Positions 46,301-56,237 of a stretch of DNA of 64,000 nucleotides are shown here, piece by piece; the first letter of the stretch is position 1, and each line of letters starts with the position of its first letter. Location: contig NZ_JAGFOA010000001.1 of assembly GCF_017592545.1 (NCBI RefSeq), positions 310,001-374,000 of the forward strand. The letters are read 5' to 3'. Source of the stretch: Microbacterium stercoris (GTDB lineage: Bacteria; Actinomycetota; Actinomycetes; Actinomycetales; Microbacteriaceae). The position numbers and the translations under genes were made by a program. The notes under the pieces were generated by a model. That model was given only the letters and a program-made list of their open reading frames with translations, searched no databases and was not told the DNA's origin.

Positions 46301-49300
46301 CGAGCGACTCGCGCTCGGTCAGCGGTTCTGAGTCGGCTTCCACGAGCGACTCGCTCTCGGCCAGCAGCTCGGATTCGACCTCGACGAGTGGGTCGCTGTC
46401 GACGAGTGGGTCGCTGTCGACGAGCGGGTCGCTGTCGACGAGCGGTTCAGAGTCGGCTTCCACGAGCGACTCGCTCTCGGCCAGCAGCTCGGAGTCGGTC
46501 TCGACGAGTGGCTCGGTCTCGACGAGTGGTTCGGAGTCGGTCTCGACGAGTAGTTCGCTCTCGACGAGTGGTTCGGAGTCGGTCTCGACGAGTGGCTCCC
46601 TCTCCACGAGCGGTTCGGAGTCGGTCTCGACGAGTGGTTCGCTCTCGACGAGTGGTTCGGAGTCGGTCTCGACGAGTGGCTCGCTCTCGGTCAGCGGTTC
46701 GGAGTCCGTCTCGACGAGTGGCTCCCTCTCCACGAGTGGTTCGGAGTCGACCTCGACGAGTGCTTCGCTCTCGATGAGCGGCTCGGAGTCGGCCTCGACG
46801 AGCGGGTCGCTGTCGGCAAGCAGCTCGGAGTCGGTCTCGACGAGTGGGTCGCTGTCGACGAGTGGTTCGTTGTCGACGAGCGGTTCGGAGTCGGCTTCCA
46901 CGAGCGGCTCGCTTTCGGCCAGCAGCTCGGAGTCGACCTCCACGAGTGGCTCGCTCTCCACGAGTGGTTCGGAGTCGGCTTCGACGAGTGCCTCGCTCTC
47001 CACGAGTGGTTCGGAGTCGGCTTCGACGAGTGCCTCGCTGTCGGCCAGCAGCTCGGAGTCGGCCTCGATGAGTGGCTCGCTGTCGACGAGTGGGTCGCTG
47101 TCGACGAGCGGTTCGGAGTCGGCTTCCACGAGCGACTCGCTCTCGACGAGTGGTTCGGAGTCGGTTTCGACGAGTGGTTCGTTGTCGACGAGTGGTTCGG
47201 AGTCGGTTTCGACGAGTGGTTCGTTGTCGACGAGTGGTTCGGAGTCGACCTCGACGAGTGGCTCGCTTTCCACGAGTGGTTCGGAGTCGACCTCGACGAG
47301 TGCTTCGCTTTCCACGAGTGGTTCGGAGTCGACCTCGACGAGCGGGTCGCTGTCGGCCAGCAGCTCGGAGTCAGTCTCGACGAGTGGTTCGTTGTCGACG
47401 AGTGGCTCCCTCTCGACGAGCGGTTCGGAGTCGGTCTCGACGAGTGGCTCGCTTTCCACGAGTGGTTCGGAGTCGGTCTCGACGAGCGACTCGCTCTCGG
47501 TCAGCGGTTCGGAGTCCGTCTCGACGAGTGGCTCTCTCTCCACGAGTGGTTCGGAGTCGGTCTCGACGAGTGGTTCGCTGTCGACGAGCGGTTCGGAGTC
47601 GGTCTCGACGAGTGGCTCGCTGTCGACGAGTGGTTCGGAGTCGGTCTCGACGAGAGACTCGCTCTCGGCCAGCAGCTCGGAGTCGACCTCGACGAGCGGG
47701 TCGCTGTCGACGAGCGGGTCGCTGTCGACCTCGACGAGTGGCTCGCTTTCCACGAGTGGTTCGGAGTCGGTCTCGACGAGTGGTTCGTTGTCGACGAGCG
47801 GTTCGGAGTCGGCTTCCACGAGCGGCTCGCTTTCGGCCAGCAGCTCGGAGTCGATCTCCACGAGTGGCTCGCTCTCCACGAGTGGTTCGGAGTCGGCTTC
47901 GACGAGTGCCTCGCTGTCGGCCAGCAGCTCGGAGTCGACCTCGACGAGCGGGTCGCTGTCGACCTCGACGAGTGGCTCGCTGTCGACCTCGACGAGTGGC
48001 TCGCTTTCCGCGAGCGGTTCGGAGTCGGCCTCCACGAGTGGGTCGCTGTCGACGAGCGGTTCGGAGTCGGCTTCCACAAGTGACTCGCTCTCGGCCAGCA
48101 GCTCGGAGTCCGTCTCGACGAGTGGCTCGCTGTCGACGAGTGGTTCGGAGTCAGCTTCCACGAGCGACTCGCTCTCGGCCAGCAGCTCGGAGTCGGCCTC
48201 GACGAGCGGCTCGCTCTCGGTGAGTAGCTCGGAGTCGACCTCGACGAGCGGTTCCGAGTCGGTGTCGACGAGTGGTTCATTGTCGACGAGTGGTTCGGAG
48301 TCGGCTTCCACGAGCGACTCGCTCTCGGCCAGCAGCTCGGAGTCCGTCTCGACGAGTGGCTCGCTGTCGACGAGCGGGTCGCAGTCGGCCTCGACGAGCG
48401 GTTCGGAGTCGGTCTCACTGTCCACGAGCGGTTCGGAGTCGGTCTCGACGAGTGATTCGTTGTCGACGAGCGGCTCGGAGTCGGCTTCCACGAGCGAGTC
48501 GCTGTCGGCCAGCAGCTCGGAGTCGGCTTCCACGAGCGACTCGCTCTCGGTCAGTGGTTCTGACTCGACATCGACGAGTGGCTCGCTTTCCATGAGCGTT
48601 TCGGAGTCGGCTTCCACAAGCGACTCGCTCTCGACGAGTGGTTCGGAGTCGGTCTCGACGAGTGGGTCGTTGTCGGCCAGTGGTTCGGAATCGACCTCGA
48701 CGAGTGCCTCGCTTTCCACCAGTGATTCGGAGTCGGTCTCGACGAGTGGTTCGCTCTCGACGAGCGTTTCGGAGTCGACTTCCACGAGCGACTCGCTCTC
48801 GACGAGCGGTTCTGAGTCGGTCTCGACGAGTGAGTCGCTGTCGACGAGTGGTTCGGAGTCGGTCTCGACGAGTGGCTCGCTGTCGACGAGTAGCTCGCTG
48901 TCCATGAGTGGGTCGGAATCGGAGTCGGTGTCGACGCGCGGTTCGTTGTCGGCCAGCGGCTCGGAGTCGACCTCGACGAGTAGCTCGCTGTCGGTTAGCG
49001 GTTCGGAGTCGACCTCGACGAGTGGCTCGCTCTCGGTGAGTAGCTCGGAGTCGACCTCGACGAGCGGGTCGCTCTCGGTGAGTAGCTCGGAGTCGACCTC
49101 GACGAGCGGGTCGCTATCGACGAGTGGGTCGCTGTCGGTGAGCGGTTCCGAGTCGGTCTCGACCAGTAGCTCGTTGTCGGTGAGCGGTTCGGAGTCGGTC
49201 TCGACGAGTGGTTCGCTGTCGACCAGCGGGTCGCAGTCGGTGTCGACGAGTGGTTTGCTGTCGGCCAGCAGCTCGGAGTCGGTCTCGACGAGTGCTTCGC

Positions 49301-52300
49301 ACTCCGCGAGCGGTTCCGAATCGGTCTCGACGAGTGCTTCGCTCTCCACGAGCGGTTCCGAATCGATCTCGACGAGTGGTTCGCTGTCGACCAGCGGTTC
49401 CGAGTCAGCGTCGACGAGCGGTTCGCTCTCCACGAGCGGCTCGGTGTCGGCCAGCAGCTCGGAGTCGGCGTCGACCAGCAGCTCGCTCTCCACGAGTGGT
49501 TCCGAGTCAGTCTCGACGAGCGGTTCGCTGTCGGTGAGCGGTTCGGAGTCGACGAGCGGTTCGGAGTCGGTTTCGACCAGCGGCTCACTGTCGACAAGCA
49601 GCTCGGAGTCGGTCTCGACCAGCGGCTCGCTGTCGACAAGCAGCTCGGAATCGACCTCGACGAGTGGCTCGCTTTCGGCGAGTGGTTCGGAGTCGGCCTC
49701 GACGAGCGGGTCGCTGTCGGCCAGCAGTTCGGAGTCGGCCTCGATGAGTGGATCGCTGTCGACGAGCGGTTCGGAGTCCGTGTCGACGAGTGGTTCGGAG
49801 TCGGTGTCCACGAGTGGGTCGCTGTCGACGAGTGGTTCGGAGTCGGTTTCGACGAGTGGCTCGTTGTCGACGAGTGGCTCGTTGTCGACGAGTGGGTCGT
49901 TGTCGACGAGTGGTTCGGAGTCGGCTTCCACGAGCGACTCCCTCTGGGTCAGCGGCTCGGAGTCTGTTTCGACGAGTGGCTCGCTTTCCACGAGTGGTTC
50001 GGAGTCGGTCTCGACGAGTGGCTCGCTCTCGGTGAGCGGCTCGGAGTCGACCTCGACGAGTGGTTCGCTTTCGATGAGCGGCTCGGAGTCGACCTCGACG
50101 AGTGGTTCGCTTTCGGCCAGCGGTTCGGAGTCGGTGTCGACGAGTGATTCGTTGTCGACGAGCGGTTCGGAAGCGGCTTCCACGAGCGACTCGCTCTCGG
50201 CCAGCAGTTCGGAGTCGACCTCGACGAGTGGTTCGGAGTCGGCTTCCACGAGCGGTTCACTCTCGGCCAGCAGTTCGGAGTCGGTCTCGATGAGTGGTTC
50301 GGAGTCGACCTCGATGAGTGCCTCGCTTTCCACGAGTGGTTCGGAGTCGGTTTCGACGAGTGGTTCGCTTTCGGCCAGCGGTTCCGAGTCGGTCTCGACC
50401 AGCGGCTCGCTCTCCACGAGTGATTCGGAGTCGGTTTCGACGAGCGGTTCGGAATCGGCTTCCGCGAGCGACTCGCTCTCGGTCAGCGGTTCTGTGTCGA
50501 CCTCGACGAGTGGGTCGCTGTCGACGAGTGGTTCGGAGTCGGTTTCGACGAGCGGTTCGTTGTCTGTGAGTGGTTCGGAGTCGGCCTCGACGAGTGGTTC
50601 GCTTTCGACCAGCGGTTCGGAGTCGGTGTCGACGAGTGGTTCGCTGTCGACCAGCGGGTCGGGGTCGACCTCGGCCAGCGGTTCGCTGTCGGCCAGCAGC
50701 TCGGAGTCGGCCTCGGCGAGTGCTTCGCTCTCCACGAGCGGTTCCGAATCGGTCTCGACGAGTGCTTCGATCTCGACGAGCGGCTCGCTCTCCACGAGCG
50801 ATTCCGAATCAGTCTCGTCGAGTGGTTCGCTGTCGATCAGCGGTTCCGAGTCAGCGTCGACGAGTGGCTCGCTCTCGACGAGCGGTTCGGCGTCGGTGAG
50901 TGGCTCCGAGTCGGTTTCGACGAGCGGTTCGTTGTCTGTGAGTGGTTCGGAGTCGGTCTCGACCAGCGGTTCGCTCTCGGCCAGCAGCTCGGAGTCGGTG
51001 TCGACGAGTGATTCGTTGTCGACGAGCGGTTCGGAGTCGGCTTCGACGAGTGGGTCGCTGTCGGCCAGCAGCTCGGAGTCGGCTTCCTCGAGCGACTCGC
51101 TCTCGGTCAGCGGTTCGGAGTCGACCTCTACGAGTGGCTCGCTTTCCACGAGCGGTTCGGAGTCGGTTTCGACGAGTGGTTCGCTTTCGATGAGCGGTTC
51201 GGAGTCGACCTCGACGAGTGGTTCACTTTCGGCCAGCGGCTCGGAGTCGGTCTCGACGAGGGGTTCCTTGTCGACGAGTGGTTCGCAGTCGGCCTCGAGA
51301 AGCGGCTCGCTATCGACGAGTGGTTCGCTGTCGGCGAGTGGTTCGGAGTCGATCTCCACGAGTGGTTCGCTTTCGGCGAGCAGTTCTGAGTCCGCCTCGA
51401 CGAGCGGTTCGCTGTCGGTGAGCGGTTCGGAGTCGGTCTCGACGAGTGCTTCGCTTTCCACGAGCGGTTTGGACTCGGCGTCGACAAGCGGTTCGCTGTC
51501 GGTGAGCGCTTCGGAATCGATGTCCACGAGTGGATCGCTATCGGTGAGCAGTTCGGAGTCCGCCTCGACGAGTGGTGCGCTGTCGGTGAGCGGTTCGGAG
51601 TCGGCCTCGACGAGTGGTTCGCTGTCGACCAGCGCTTCGCTGTCGACCAGCAGCTCGGAGTCGGTTTCGACGAGTGGTTCGCTGTCGGTGAGCGGTTCGG
51701 AGTCGGCGTTGACCAGCGCCTCGGTGTCGGCGAGTGGTTCGCTCTCGGCTAGCGGTTCCGAGTCGATCTCGACGAGCGCTTCGCTCTCCACGAGTGGCTC
51801 TGAGTCGGCTTCGGCGAGTGGTTCGGACTCGGTGTCGGCGAGTGGTTCTCTCTCGACGGGTGGTTCTGAGTCGACATGGACGAGTGGTTCGGTGTCGGCC
51901 AGTGGGTCGGCGTCGGTGTCCACGAGTGGTTCTCTGTCGACGAGTGGTTCTGAGTCGACGTCGACAAGTGGTTCGGCGTCGGCCAGCGGTTCCGAGTCGG
52001 TTTCGACGAGCGCTTCGCTTTCCACGAGTGGTTCCGAGTCGGTTTCGACGGGCGGTTCGCTGTCGGCCAGCGATTCGGAATCGGCCTCGACGAGCGGCTC
52101 GCTGTCGGTGAGCGGTTCGGAGTCGGCCTCGGTGAGTGGTTCGCTGTCGACCAGCGGTTCGGAGTCGATCTCGACGAGCGAGTCCCTGTCGACCAGCGGC
52201 TCGCTGTCGGTGAGCGGTTCGGAGTCCGTCTCGACCAGCGGGTCTCTGTCGGCCGGCGGTTCTGAGCCGGCCTCGATGAGCGGTTCGCTGTCGACGAGCG

Positions 52301-53373
52301 GCTCGCTCTCCGCGAGCACCTCCGAGTCGGTCTCCGCGAGCGCTTCGGAGTCGGTCTCGACGAGTGGTTCTCCTTCGCAGAGCGGTTCGGCTTCGCTGTC
52401 GGCCAGCAGCTCGGGTTCGGTCTCGGCGAGCGGTTCGCAGTCGGCCAGTGCTTCCGAGTCCACGTCGACGAGCGATTCGCTCTCGGCGAGCGGATCATTG
52501 TCAGCCAGCGCGTCGCAATCCGCCTCGGCGAGCGATTCGCTGCCCAGCAGCGATTCCGGCTCGCTCTCGACGAGCGGCTCGGATTCGCTCTCGACGAGTG
52601 GTTCGCAGTCGGCCAGTGCTTCCGAGTCCCCTTCGACGAGCGGCTCGCTCTCCACGAGCGGCTCGCTCTCCACGAGCGGCTCGCTCTCCACGAGCACCTC
52701 CGAGTCGGTCTCCGCGAGCGCTTCGGAGTCGGTCTCGACGAGCGATTCGCCGCCGAGCAGCGACTCCGGCTCGGTCAGCGACTCCGTCTCGACGAGCGAC
52801 TCGCTTCCGGCCAGCGACTCGGCCTCGACGAGCGGCTCGCTCTCGACGAGCGGCTCGCTCTCGACGAGCGATTCCGTCTCAACGAGCGACTCGCTTCCGG
52901 CCAGCGACTCCGCGTCGACGAGCGACTCGCTCCCCGCGAGCGAATCCGCCTCGGCAAGCGGCTCACAGCCCGCGAGCGATTTGGGCTCGGCGGCACCGGG
53001 CACAGCTCCGTTCGCCAGTGAGTCGGCATCGGGAGCGACCCCGCTGGCGGACGGTTCGACGTCCGTCAGCGCGGCTCCTGCGGAAGCGGCTCCCTCCGCG
53101 AGCGCGGATTCGACGTCAGCATCCAGCTCGGAGGACTCGGGGATCGCCGCCAGCTCGTCGGCCTCTGCCAGCGAGTCGCAGCGCAACGAGATCTACGAGT
53201 CGGTGAGCGGCACGCTCTCGGCGAGCGACTCGGAGTCGTCTGTCGCCGATTCGGTGATCCAGAGCATGTCGCAGGTCGAGCGACAGCTGACCAGCGAATC
53301 CGCGGCTCCGAGCCCGACATCGCGGATCGGATCCCTGCTCGCATCCCTGAACATCTTCGGAAACCGGAAGTAG
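43330..53373 (+). CDS. Serine-rich repeat glycoprotein adhesin (SRRP), accessory Sec substrate
   Basis: The protein of about 3347 residues has: a 30-residue N-terminus ([20 protein letters not shown]); a short Ser-rich region SRR1 (about 43420-43985); a non-repetitive domain of about 155 residues (about 43990-44455) rich in Tyr, Ile, Gly and lacking Cys, the likely ligand-binding region; a giant SRR2 (about 44460-53000) where nearly every second residue is Ser; and a C-terminus with [16 protein letters not shown]. This order matches streptococcal and staphylococcal SRRPs. Missing are a long KxYKxGKxW signal, any hydrophobic N-terminal helix, LPXTG and a C-terminal TM. Its place directly before secY2-asp1-3-secA2-gtfAB identifies it as the cargo, O-glycosylated by GtfA/B. 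ATG 43330 is preferred to ATG 43285 because the intervening codons look out of frame. Confidence 0.9.
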   Translation: MTDGTPVSFDITAANLKALATEGSAVLTPGSGSSTSESVSDSSAAVSQSATATVTATSQTPAPAPAPVSAPASESAAPASQSAAPASQSAAPAVAPVSQSTSATPVSGSLSASSSLSTSSSASQSGSASGSASVSTSVSGSASSSASASDSSSVSASASDSTARAASTSASSSLAVSQSTSASVSTSGSAAASQSASVSASSSGSTSQSTSASQSESATRAALLVKTAAAAAPAIPSYSDQGLTNAGISFGAGADPRLSSTSAGRAWYSFTGVGRYNASTVSYRTAITTSDGNITSANYASVISATDISINGVQARFVTNPMYIGDTLFAGYLTTGSGLLIAVEALPTGGMSVYDISSLFYYFSGTSTPGNTPSLIVSNSQSASLSTIQSATTSASGSTSASKSAVAAVSQSASASGSSSASASALASASQSASASTSGSTSASASGSASASQSTSASASGFVSASQSASASKSASLSVSQSTSASASGSASTSGSLSSSQSVSASKSSSASASGSLSSSQSGSVSASKSGSVSASQSGSVSSSQSVSASGSLSSSQSVSASKSGSVSASQSGSVSSSQSVSASGSLSSSQSVSASKSGSLSSSQSGSVSASQSVSASGSLSASGSASASASGSLSSSQSGSVSASQSGSVSASQSVSASGSLSASGSASASTSGSLSSSQSGSVSASQSGSVSSSQSVSASGSLSASGSASASTSGSLSSSQSGSVSASQAGSVSASQSVSASGSLSASGSASASTSGSLSSSQSGSVSASQAGSVSASQSVSASGSLSASGSASASTSGSLSSSQSGSVSASQAGSVSSSQSVSASGSLSSSESGSASASASASASASGSDSASASTSGSLSTSGSASASGSASVSTSGSLSVSGSASASTSGSLSVSGSESVSTSGSLSTSGSESASTSDSLSVSVSESTSTSGSLSTSGSESVSTSGSLSTSGSESASTSGSLSTSGSLSVSTSGSLSTSGSESVSTSDSRSVSGSESASTSDSLSASSSDSTSTSGSLSTSGSLSTSGSLSTSGSESASTSDSLSASSSESVSTSGSVSTSGSESVSTSSSLSTSGSESVSTSGSLSTSGSESVSTSGSLSTSGSESVSTSGSLSVSGSESVSTSGSLSTSGSESTSTSASLSMSGSESASTSGSLSASSSESVSTSGSLSTSGSLSTSGSESASTSGSLSASSSESTSTSGSLSTSGSESASTSASLSTSGSESASTSASLSASSSESASMSGSLSTSGSLSTSGSESASTSDSLSTSGSESVSTSGSLSTSGSESVSTSGSLSTSGSESTSTSGSLSTSGSESTSTSASLSTSGSESTSTSGSLSASSSESVSTSGSLSTSGSLSTSGSESVSTSGSLSTSGSESVSTSDSLSVSGSESVSTSGSLSTSGSESVSTSGSLSTSGSESVSTSGSLSTSGSESVSTRDSLSASSSESTSTSGSLSTSGSLSTSTSGSLSTSGSESVSTSGSLSTSGSESASTSGSLSASSSESISTSGSLSTSGSESASTSASLSASSSESTSTSGSLSTSTSGSLSTSTSGSLSASGSESASTSGSLSTSGSESASTSDSLSASSSESVSTSGSLSTSGSESASTSDSLSASSSESASTSGSLSVSSSESTSTSGSESVSTSGSLSTSGSESASTSDSLSASSSESVSTSGSLSTSGSQSASTSGSESVSLSTSGSESVSTSDSLSTSGSESASTSESLSASSSESASTSDSLSVSGSDSTSTSGSLSMSVSESASTSDSLSTSGSESVSTSGSLSASGSESTSTSASLSTSDSESVSTSGSLSTSVSESTSTSDSLSTSGSESVSTSESLSTSGSESVSTSGSLSTSSSLSMSGSESESVSTRGSLSASGSESTSTSSSLSVSGSESTSTSGSLSVSSSESTSTSGSLSVSSSESTSTSGSLSTSGSLSVSGSESVSTSSSLSVSGSESVSTSGSLSTSGSQSVSTSGLLSASSSESVSTSASHSASGSESVSTSASLSTSGSESISTSGSLSTSGSESASTSGSLSTSGSVSASSSESASTSSSLSTSGSESVSTSGSLSVSGSESTSGSESVSTSGSLSTSSSESVSTSGSLSTSSSESTSTSGSLSASGSESASTSGSLSASSSESASMSGSLSTSGSESVSTSGSESVSTSGSLSTSGSESVSTSGSLSTSGSLSTSGSLSTSGSESASTSDSLWVSGSESVSTSGSLSTSGSESVSTSGSLSVSGSESTSTSGSLSMSGSESTSTSGSLSASGSESVSTSDSLSTSGSEAASTSDSLSASSSESTSTSGSESASTSGSLSASSSESVSMSGSESTSMSASLSTSGSESVSTSGSLSASGSESVSTSGSLSTSDSESVSTSGSESASASDSLSVSGSVSTSTSGSLSTSGSESVSTSGSLSVSGSESASTSGSLSTSGSESVSTSGSLSTSGSGSTSASGSLSASSSESASASASLSTSGSESVSTSASISTSGSLSTSDSESVSSSGSLSISGSESASTSGSLSTSGSASVSGSESVSTSGSLSVSGSESVSTSGSLSASSSESVSTSDSLSTSGSESASTSGSLSASSSESASSSDSLSVSGSESTSTSGSLSTSGSESVSTSGSLSMSGSESTSTSGSLSASGSESVSTRGSLSTSGSQSASRSGSLSTSGSLSASGSESISTSGSLSASSSESASTSGSLSVSGSESVSTSASLSTSGLDSASTSGSLSVSASESMSTSGSLSVSSSESASTSGALSVSGSESASTSGSLSTSASLSTSSSESVSTSGSLSVSGSESALTSASVSASGSLSASGSESISTSASLSTSGSESASASGSDSVSASGSLSTGGSESTWTSGSVSASGSASVSTSGSLSTSGSESTSTSGSASASGSESVSTSASLSTSGSESVSTGGSLSASDSESASTSGSLSVSGSESASVSGSLSTSGSESISTSESLSTSGSLSVSGSESVSTSGSLSAGGSEPASMSGSLSTSGSLSASTSESVSASASESVSTSGSPSQSGSASLSASSSGSVSASGSQSASASESTSTSDSLSASGSLSASASQSASASDSLPSSDSGSLSTSGSDSLSTSGSQSASASESPSTSGSLSTSGSLSTSGSLSTSTSESVSASASESVSTSDSPPSSDSGSVSDSVSTSDSLPASDSASTSGSLSTSGSLSTSDSVSTSDSLPASDSASTSDSLPASESASASGSQPASDLGSAAPGTAPFASESASGATPLADGSTSVSAAPAEAAPSASADSTSASSSEDSGIAASSSASASESQRNEIYESVSGTLSASDSESSVADSVIQSMSQVERQLTSESAAPSPTSRIGSLLASLNIFGNRK
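45075..45830 (+). repeat. 126-bp (42-residue) tandem repeats in SRRP
   Basis: The marker TGGCAGTGCG recurs at 45201, 45327, 45453, 45579 and 45705, a constant 126-bp step. Units encode Gln-containing SxSxSQSGS and [14 protein letters not shown] runs and are nearly identical, pointing to recent duplication. 126 is three times the 42-bp step of the next block. Confidence 0.85.
45880..52300 (+). repeat. 42-bp (14-residue) repeat block of SRR2
   Basis: About 6.4 kb is built from degenerate 42-bp units encoding [14 protein letters not shown] with variations (D for G, A/V/T at alternate positions). Serine codons alternate between TCG and AGC/AGT in fixed positions, so amino-acid and codon patterns are both periodic. 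Charge is slightly negative from Glu/Asp. Units are less alike than in the 126-bp block, so they are older or more diversified. Beyond 52300 the pattern becomes irregular with Pro and Gln. Confidence 0.85.
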
Positions 53374-53406
53374 TGGCGCGGCGAGTGAAGCGGGGGAGGA
53401 TCGACG

Positions 53407-54675
53407 GTGTCGCACATTCCTGAGGGCAGATTCGCGAGCCTGAAGACGAAGCTGCTGTGGACGGCGCTGTTCTTCGTGTGCTTCATGATCGGGCGGTACA
53501 TCCCGATCCCGCTGATGCACGGCACGGCGACGGGAACGGGCGTCGAGCTCCTCAGCGCCGCGAACATCGCCACGGGCGGAGACTTCTTCTTCCCCTCCCT
53601 GTTCTCACTCGGATTGGGCCCGTGGATGGGGGCGGCGATCCTCTGGCGGTTCCTGTTCATCGGCCGGATCGCCCGCAACCGGAACATCCCGGAGGCCAGC
53701 GTCGACCGCGCCCGCAACACGCTCGTGGTGATCCTCGCCGTCATCCAGGCCATCAGCCTCATGGCGACCTACGACGTGGAGGAACTGCCCGTGGGGCCCT
53801 TCGCGCCCGTGGTCAACGCGCAGATCCTCATCGTCGTCGCTCTCACGGGCGGTGCCCTGATCGTCGCCTGGCTGGCGAAGCGGAACGAGGAGTTCGGCCT
53901 CGGCGGCATCACGATGTTCATCCTGTATCAGCTGATCATCACGGCGCTGCGAAACCTCGAGGTGCTGCCGGCGTCCACGCGCGAGGCGCGCGACGCGGGG
54001 GTGCTCTGGGTCGTCGTCGTCGCCTGCGTTGCGGTGGTGGTGATCGGCATCATCGCCGGAAACGCCGAGCTTCGGCTGCACGTGAACAAGGTCGCGATCG
54101 ACAACGGCTACATCGGGGTCTCGTATCTGCCGATCAAGCTGAACCCGGCCGGCGTCTCGCCCATCATGTACGGGCTGGCGCTGATGACGATCCCGCAGAG
54201 CATCGCGGGCGCGGCCGGCGCGGTGATTCCCGGCGCGGATGCCGGAGCGGAGCGCTTCCTGTCCGTCTGGACGCTGAGCAGCCCGGTCGGGTTCACCGCG
54301 TACCTCCTCCTCCTGTTCGCGCTCGCCATCTTCTTCGGGCTGTTCACCGTCGATCCGCGGGCGACGGCGAAGCGGATGAGGGACGGCGGCGAGTACTTCG
54401 ATCACGTCGCTCCCGGACCGCCCACCCGCGCATACCTGCGCCGCCGGGTGATCGCGCTCTCCGCCGCCAGCGGGGTCTTCCTGGTGGTCTTCACCGGCCT
54501 GCCGCTCGCGTTTATGGGCGAGTTCCCGAACCTGCAGTTCCTGCTGATGGCGCCGGGCACGCTCATGATCCTGCTCGGCCTGCTCTGGATGCTTCAGGAG
54601 GAGATCGCGGACACCAGGATCGGGACGAGGTACGGCTTCGCGTTCCGGGCTCGCGACCGGAGGGTGACCGCATGA
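53407..54675 (+). CDS. secY2: Accessory Sec translocon channel SecY2
   Basis: The 422-residue protein has about ten TMs in SecY order, beginning KTKLLWTALFFVCFMIGRYIPIP, the accessory SecY2 counterpart of the housekeeping GRxIPxPG motif. Cytoplasmic loops are short and charged. It forms the membrane channel used by SecA2 for glycosylated SRRP. GTG 53407 has GGGGGAGGA 6 nt upstream. The start is 33 bp after the SRRP stop; its end overlaps asp1 (ATGA at 54672-54675). Length fits SecY2 (about 400-420) rather than the longer housekeeping SecY. Confidence 0.92.
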   Translation: MSHIPEGRFASLKTKLLWTALFFVCFMIGRYIPIPLMHGTATGTGVELLSAANIATGGDFFFPSLFSLGLGPWMGAAILWRFLFIGRIARNRNIPEASVDRARNTLVVILAVIQAISLMATYDVEELPVGPFAPVVNAQILIVVALTGGALIVAWLAKRNEEFGLGGITMFILYQLIITALRNLEVLPASTREARDAGVLWVVVVACVAVVVIGIIAGNAELRLHVNKVAIDNGYIGVSYLPIKLNPAGVSPIMYGLALMTIPQSIAGAAGAVIPGADAGAERFLSVWTLSSPVGFTAYLLLLFALAIFFGLFTVDPRATAKRMRDGGEYFDHVAPGPPTRAYLRRRVIALSAASGVFLVVFTGLPLAFMGEFPNLQFLLMAPGTLMILLGLLWMLQEEIADTRIGTRYGFAFRARDRRVTA

Positions 54676-56237
54676 TCCATTTCATCCCTTCCTGGTACAA
54701 CCCGGCGCGCCGCTGGTATGCCACCGACAACGCGTGGTTCCACGGCGGCGTCGACGGCGAGGCCGATGACACCGCGACCCGGGTGCGGATCTTCCGACAG
54801 GGCGCCGAGGAGACGCGGCTCGTTGTGCTCAACTACGCCCCGAGCCTGCGGCGGTTCCTCCACAGCCACAACATCTTCGACGTGCCCTATTGGTCCTTCT
54901 TCGATGAGCTCCAGGGGCTCGAGGACGACTACACGCGGCCCATCGACTTCCTCCAACTCGAGTGGCCCGACGACGTCAGCTTCTTCTACAACCCGTTCAT
55001 CGTGACGGTCATGCGAGGCGCCGAGGTCTATGCGCGTGTGCACCTGGCGCGTGCCGGGACGCTGCAGTCGATCCGCTACTACGGCGACGACATGCCGACG
55101 GTCGAGCGCATCTACGACGACCGGGGATTCCTCTCCAGCGTGCTGATGCACGACGAAGCCGGCCGTCCGATGACTCAGTACTACTTGTCGCGCGGCGGCG
55201 ACGTGATCCTGAGCGAGGATGTGCCCTCGGGGCGGATCGACATCGTCCAGGCAGAGGATGAGCGGCTCCGTCAGCAGTCGTACGACAGCTGGGAAGCGCT
55301 GATGTCGGAGTTCCTCGGCGGGTACATGCAGCAGCACAGCGGAGTCGGCGACACCGTGGTGCTCGCCGTCTCCGAGCAGCACAACGACCTCGTCGCATCC
55401 TGCCTCGGCGACCAGATGCTCGTGCTCTCACGGTCTGCCGCGCGCGCCGCGCCGGCATCGAGCGACGTCCTCGTGCGGGCGGCGGCAGTGTTCTCCGACT
55501 TCGACGAGCCGCAGGGCGGCGGACGCCGCGCCGCGGCGTGGGAGCGGCTGCCTACGTTGTCGATCTACCCGCTGGAGAGGCGGGCGACCTTCGGCGCGAG
55601 CACCAACGAATCGACCGTCTGCATCTCGCTGTTCGCCGACGACATCACCCCCGAGCAGCTCGACTTCGCCATCGCGATGATGGCCCCTCAGCTCGTCGAG
55701 GGCGACACGCGCCTGCTCGTGTGCACGTTCCGCCGCCATGACGTCGAGCACCTGCGAGCCGTCCGCAGCGTCATCGCGGGCTACCAGCACCTGGATCTGT
55801 CGTTCCTGGAGAGCGACGAGACCACTCGTCTGAGCGTGGACGTCGGCATCGCCGAAGGCCCGGAGGAGAAGATCCAGCTGACGTTTGTCGACGGGGATGC
55901 CGATCTGATCCGCACGATGGCGCGCACCCGGGTGCTCGTCGACCTCGGTGCGCGACCCGACATCCGGCTTGCCGCAGCGGCGGTCGACGCCGGCGTTCCG
56001 CAGATCAACCGCACCGCTCAGGCGCTGGTCACACATGAGATCAACGGCTACGTGATCGGCGACGACGCGGAGCTCGGTGCAGCGCTCGCGTACTTCCTCT
56101 CCGGGCTCGAGCACTGGAACCGATCGCTTGTGCAGTGCCGCGTGCTCGAAGACCTGTTCAGCGCCCCCGAGGTGCTCACCCGGTGGGAGCTCATCAAGGA
56201 GGTGGCGACGTATGCGCGTCCTGCAGATCGGCCGTGA
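54672..56237 (+). CDS. asp1: Accessory Sec protein Asp1
   Basis: The 521-residue cytoplasmic protein starts MIHFIPSWYNPARRWY and has the Asp1 signature of an aromatic FIPSWY followed by W and 'ADDTATRVRIFRQ'. The C-terminal half is glycosyltransferase-like (DLGARPDIRLAAAAVDAGVPQINR, then VTHEINGYVI), as in the known Asp1 structure, but catalytic residues are not evident. Asp1 forms a complex with Asp2 and Asp3 and binds SRRP for handover to SecA2. It overlaps secY2 by 4 nt and asp2 by 26 nt. Confidence 0.92.
   Translation: MIHFIPSWYNPARRWYATDNAWFHGGVDGEADDTATRVRIFRQGAEETRLVVLNYAPSLRRFLHSHNIFDVPYWSFFDELQGLEDDYTRPIDFLQLEWPDDVSFFYNPFIVTVMRGAEVYARVHLARAGTLQSIRYYGDDMPTVERIYDDRGFLSSVLMHDEAGRPMTQYYLSRGGDVILSEDVPSGRIDIVQAEDERLRQQSYDSWEALMSEFLGGYMQQHSGVGDTVVLAVSEQHNDLVASCLGDQMLVLSRSAARAAPASSDVLVRAAAVFSDFDEPQGGGRRAAAWERLPTLSIYPLERRATFGASTNESTVCISLFADDITPEQLDFAIAMMAPQLVEGDTRLLVCTFRRHDVEHLRAVRSVIAGYQHLDLSFLESDETTRLSVDVGIAEGPEEKIQLTFVDGDADLIRTMARTRVLVDLGARPDIRLAAAAVDAGVPQINRTAQALVTHEINGYVIGDDAELGAALAYFLSGLEHWNRSLVQCRVLEDLFSAPEVLTRWELIKEVATYARPADRP

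Noticed and set aside
44765..52498. Arg-rich open frames in other frames of the SRRP gene
   Set aside because: They derive from reading TCG/ACG/AGT repeats out of frame and have no independent support.
45771..53186. 2471-residue open frame on the minus strand
   Set aside because: It is exactly antisense to the SRRP repeats, made only of their codon pattern, and has no start context or domain. It is treated as a shadow.
53200..53373. Sortase LPXTG motif at the SRRP end
   Set aside because: The last 60 residues contain no LPxTG or NPxTG-like motif, no TM and no positively charged tail beyond a final NRK.
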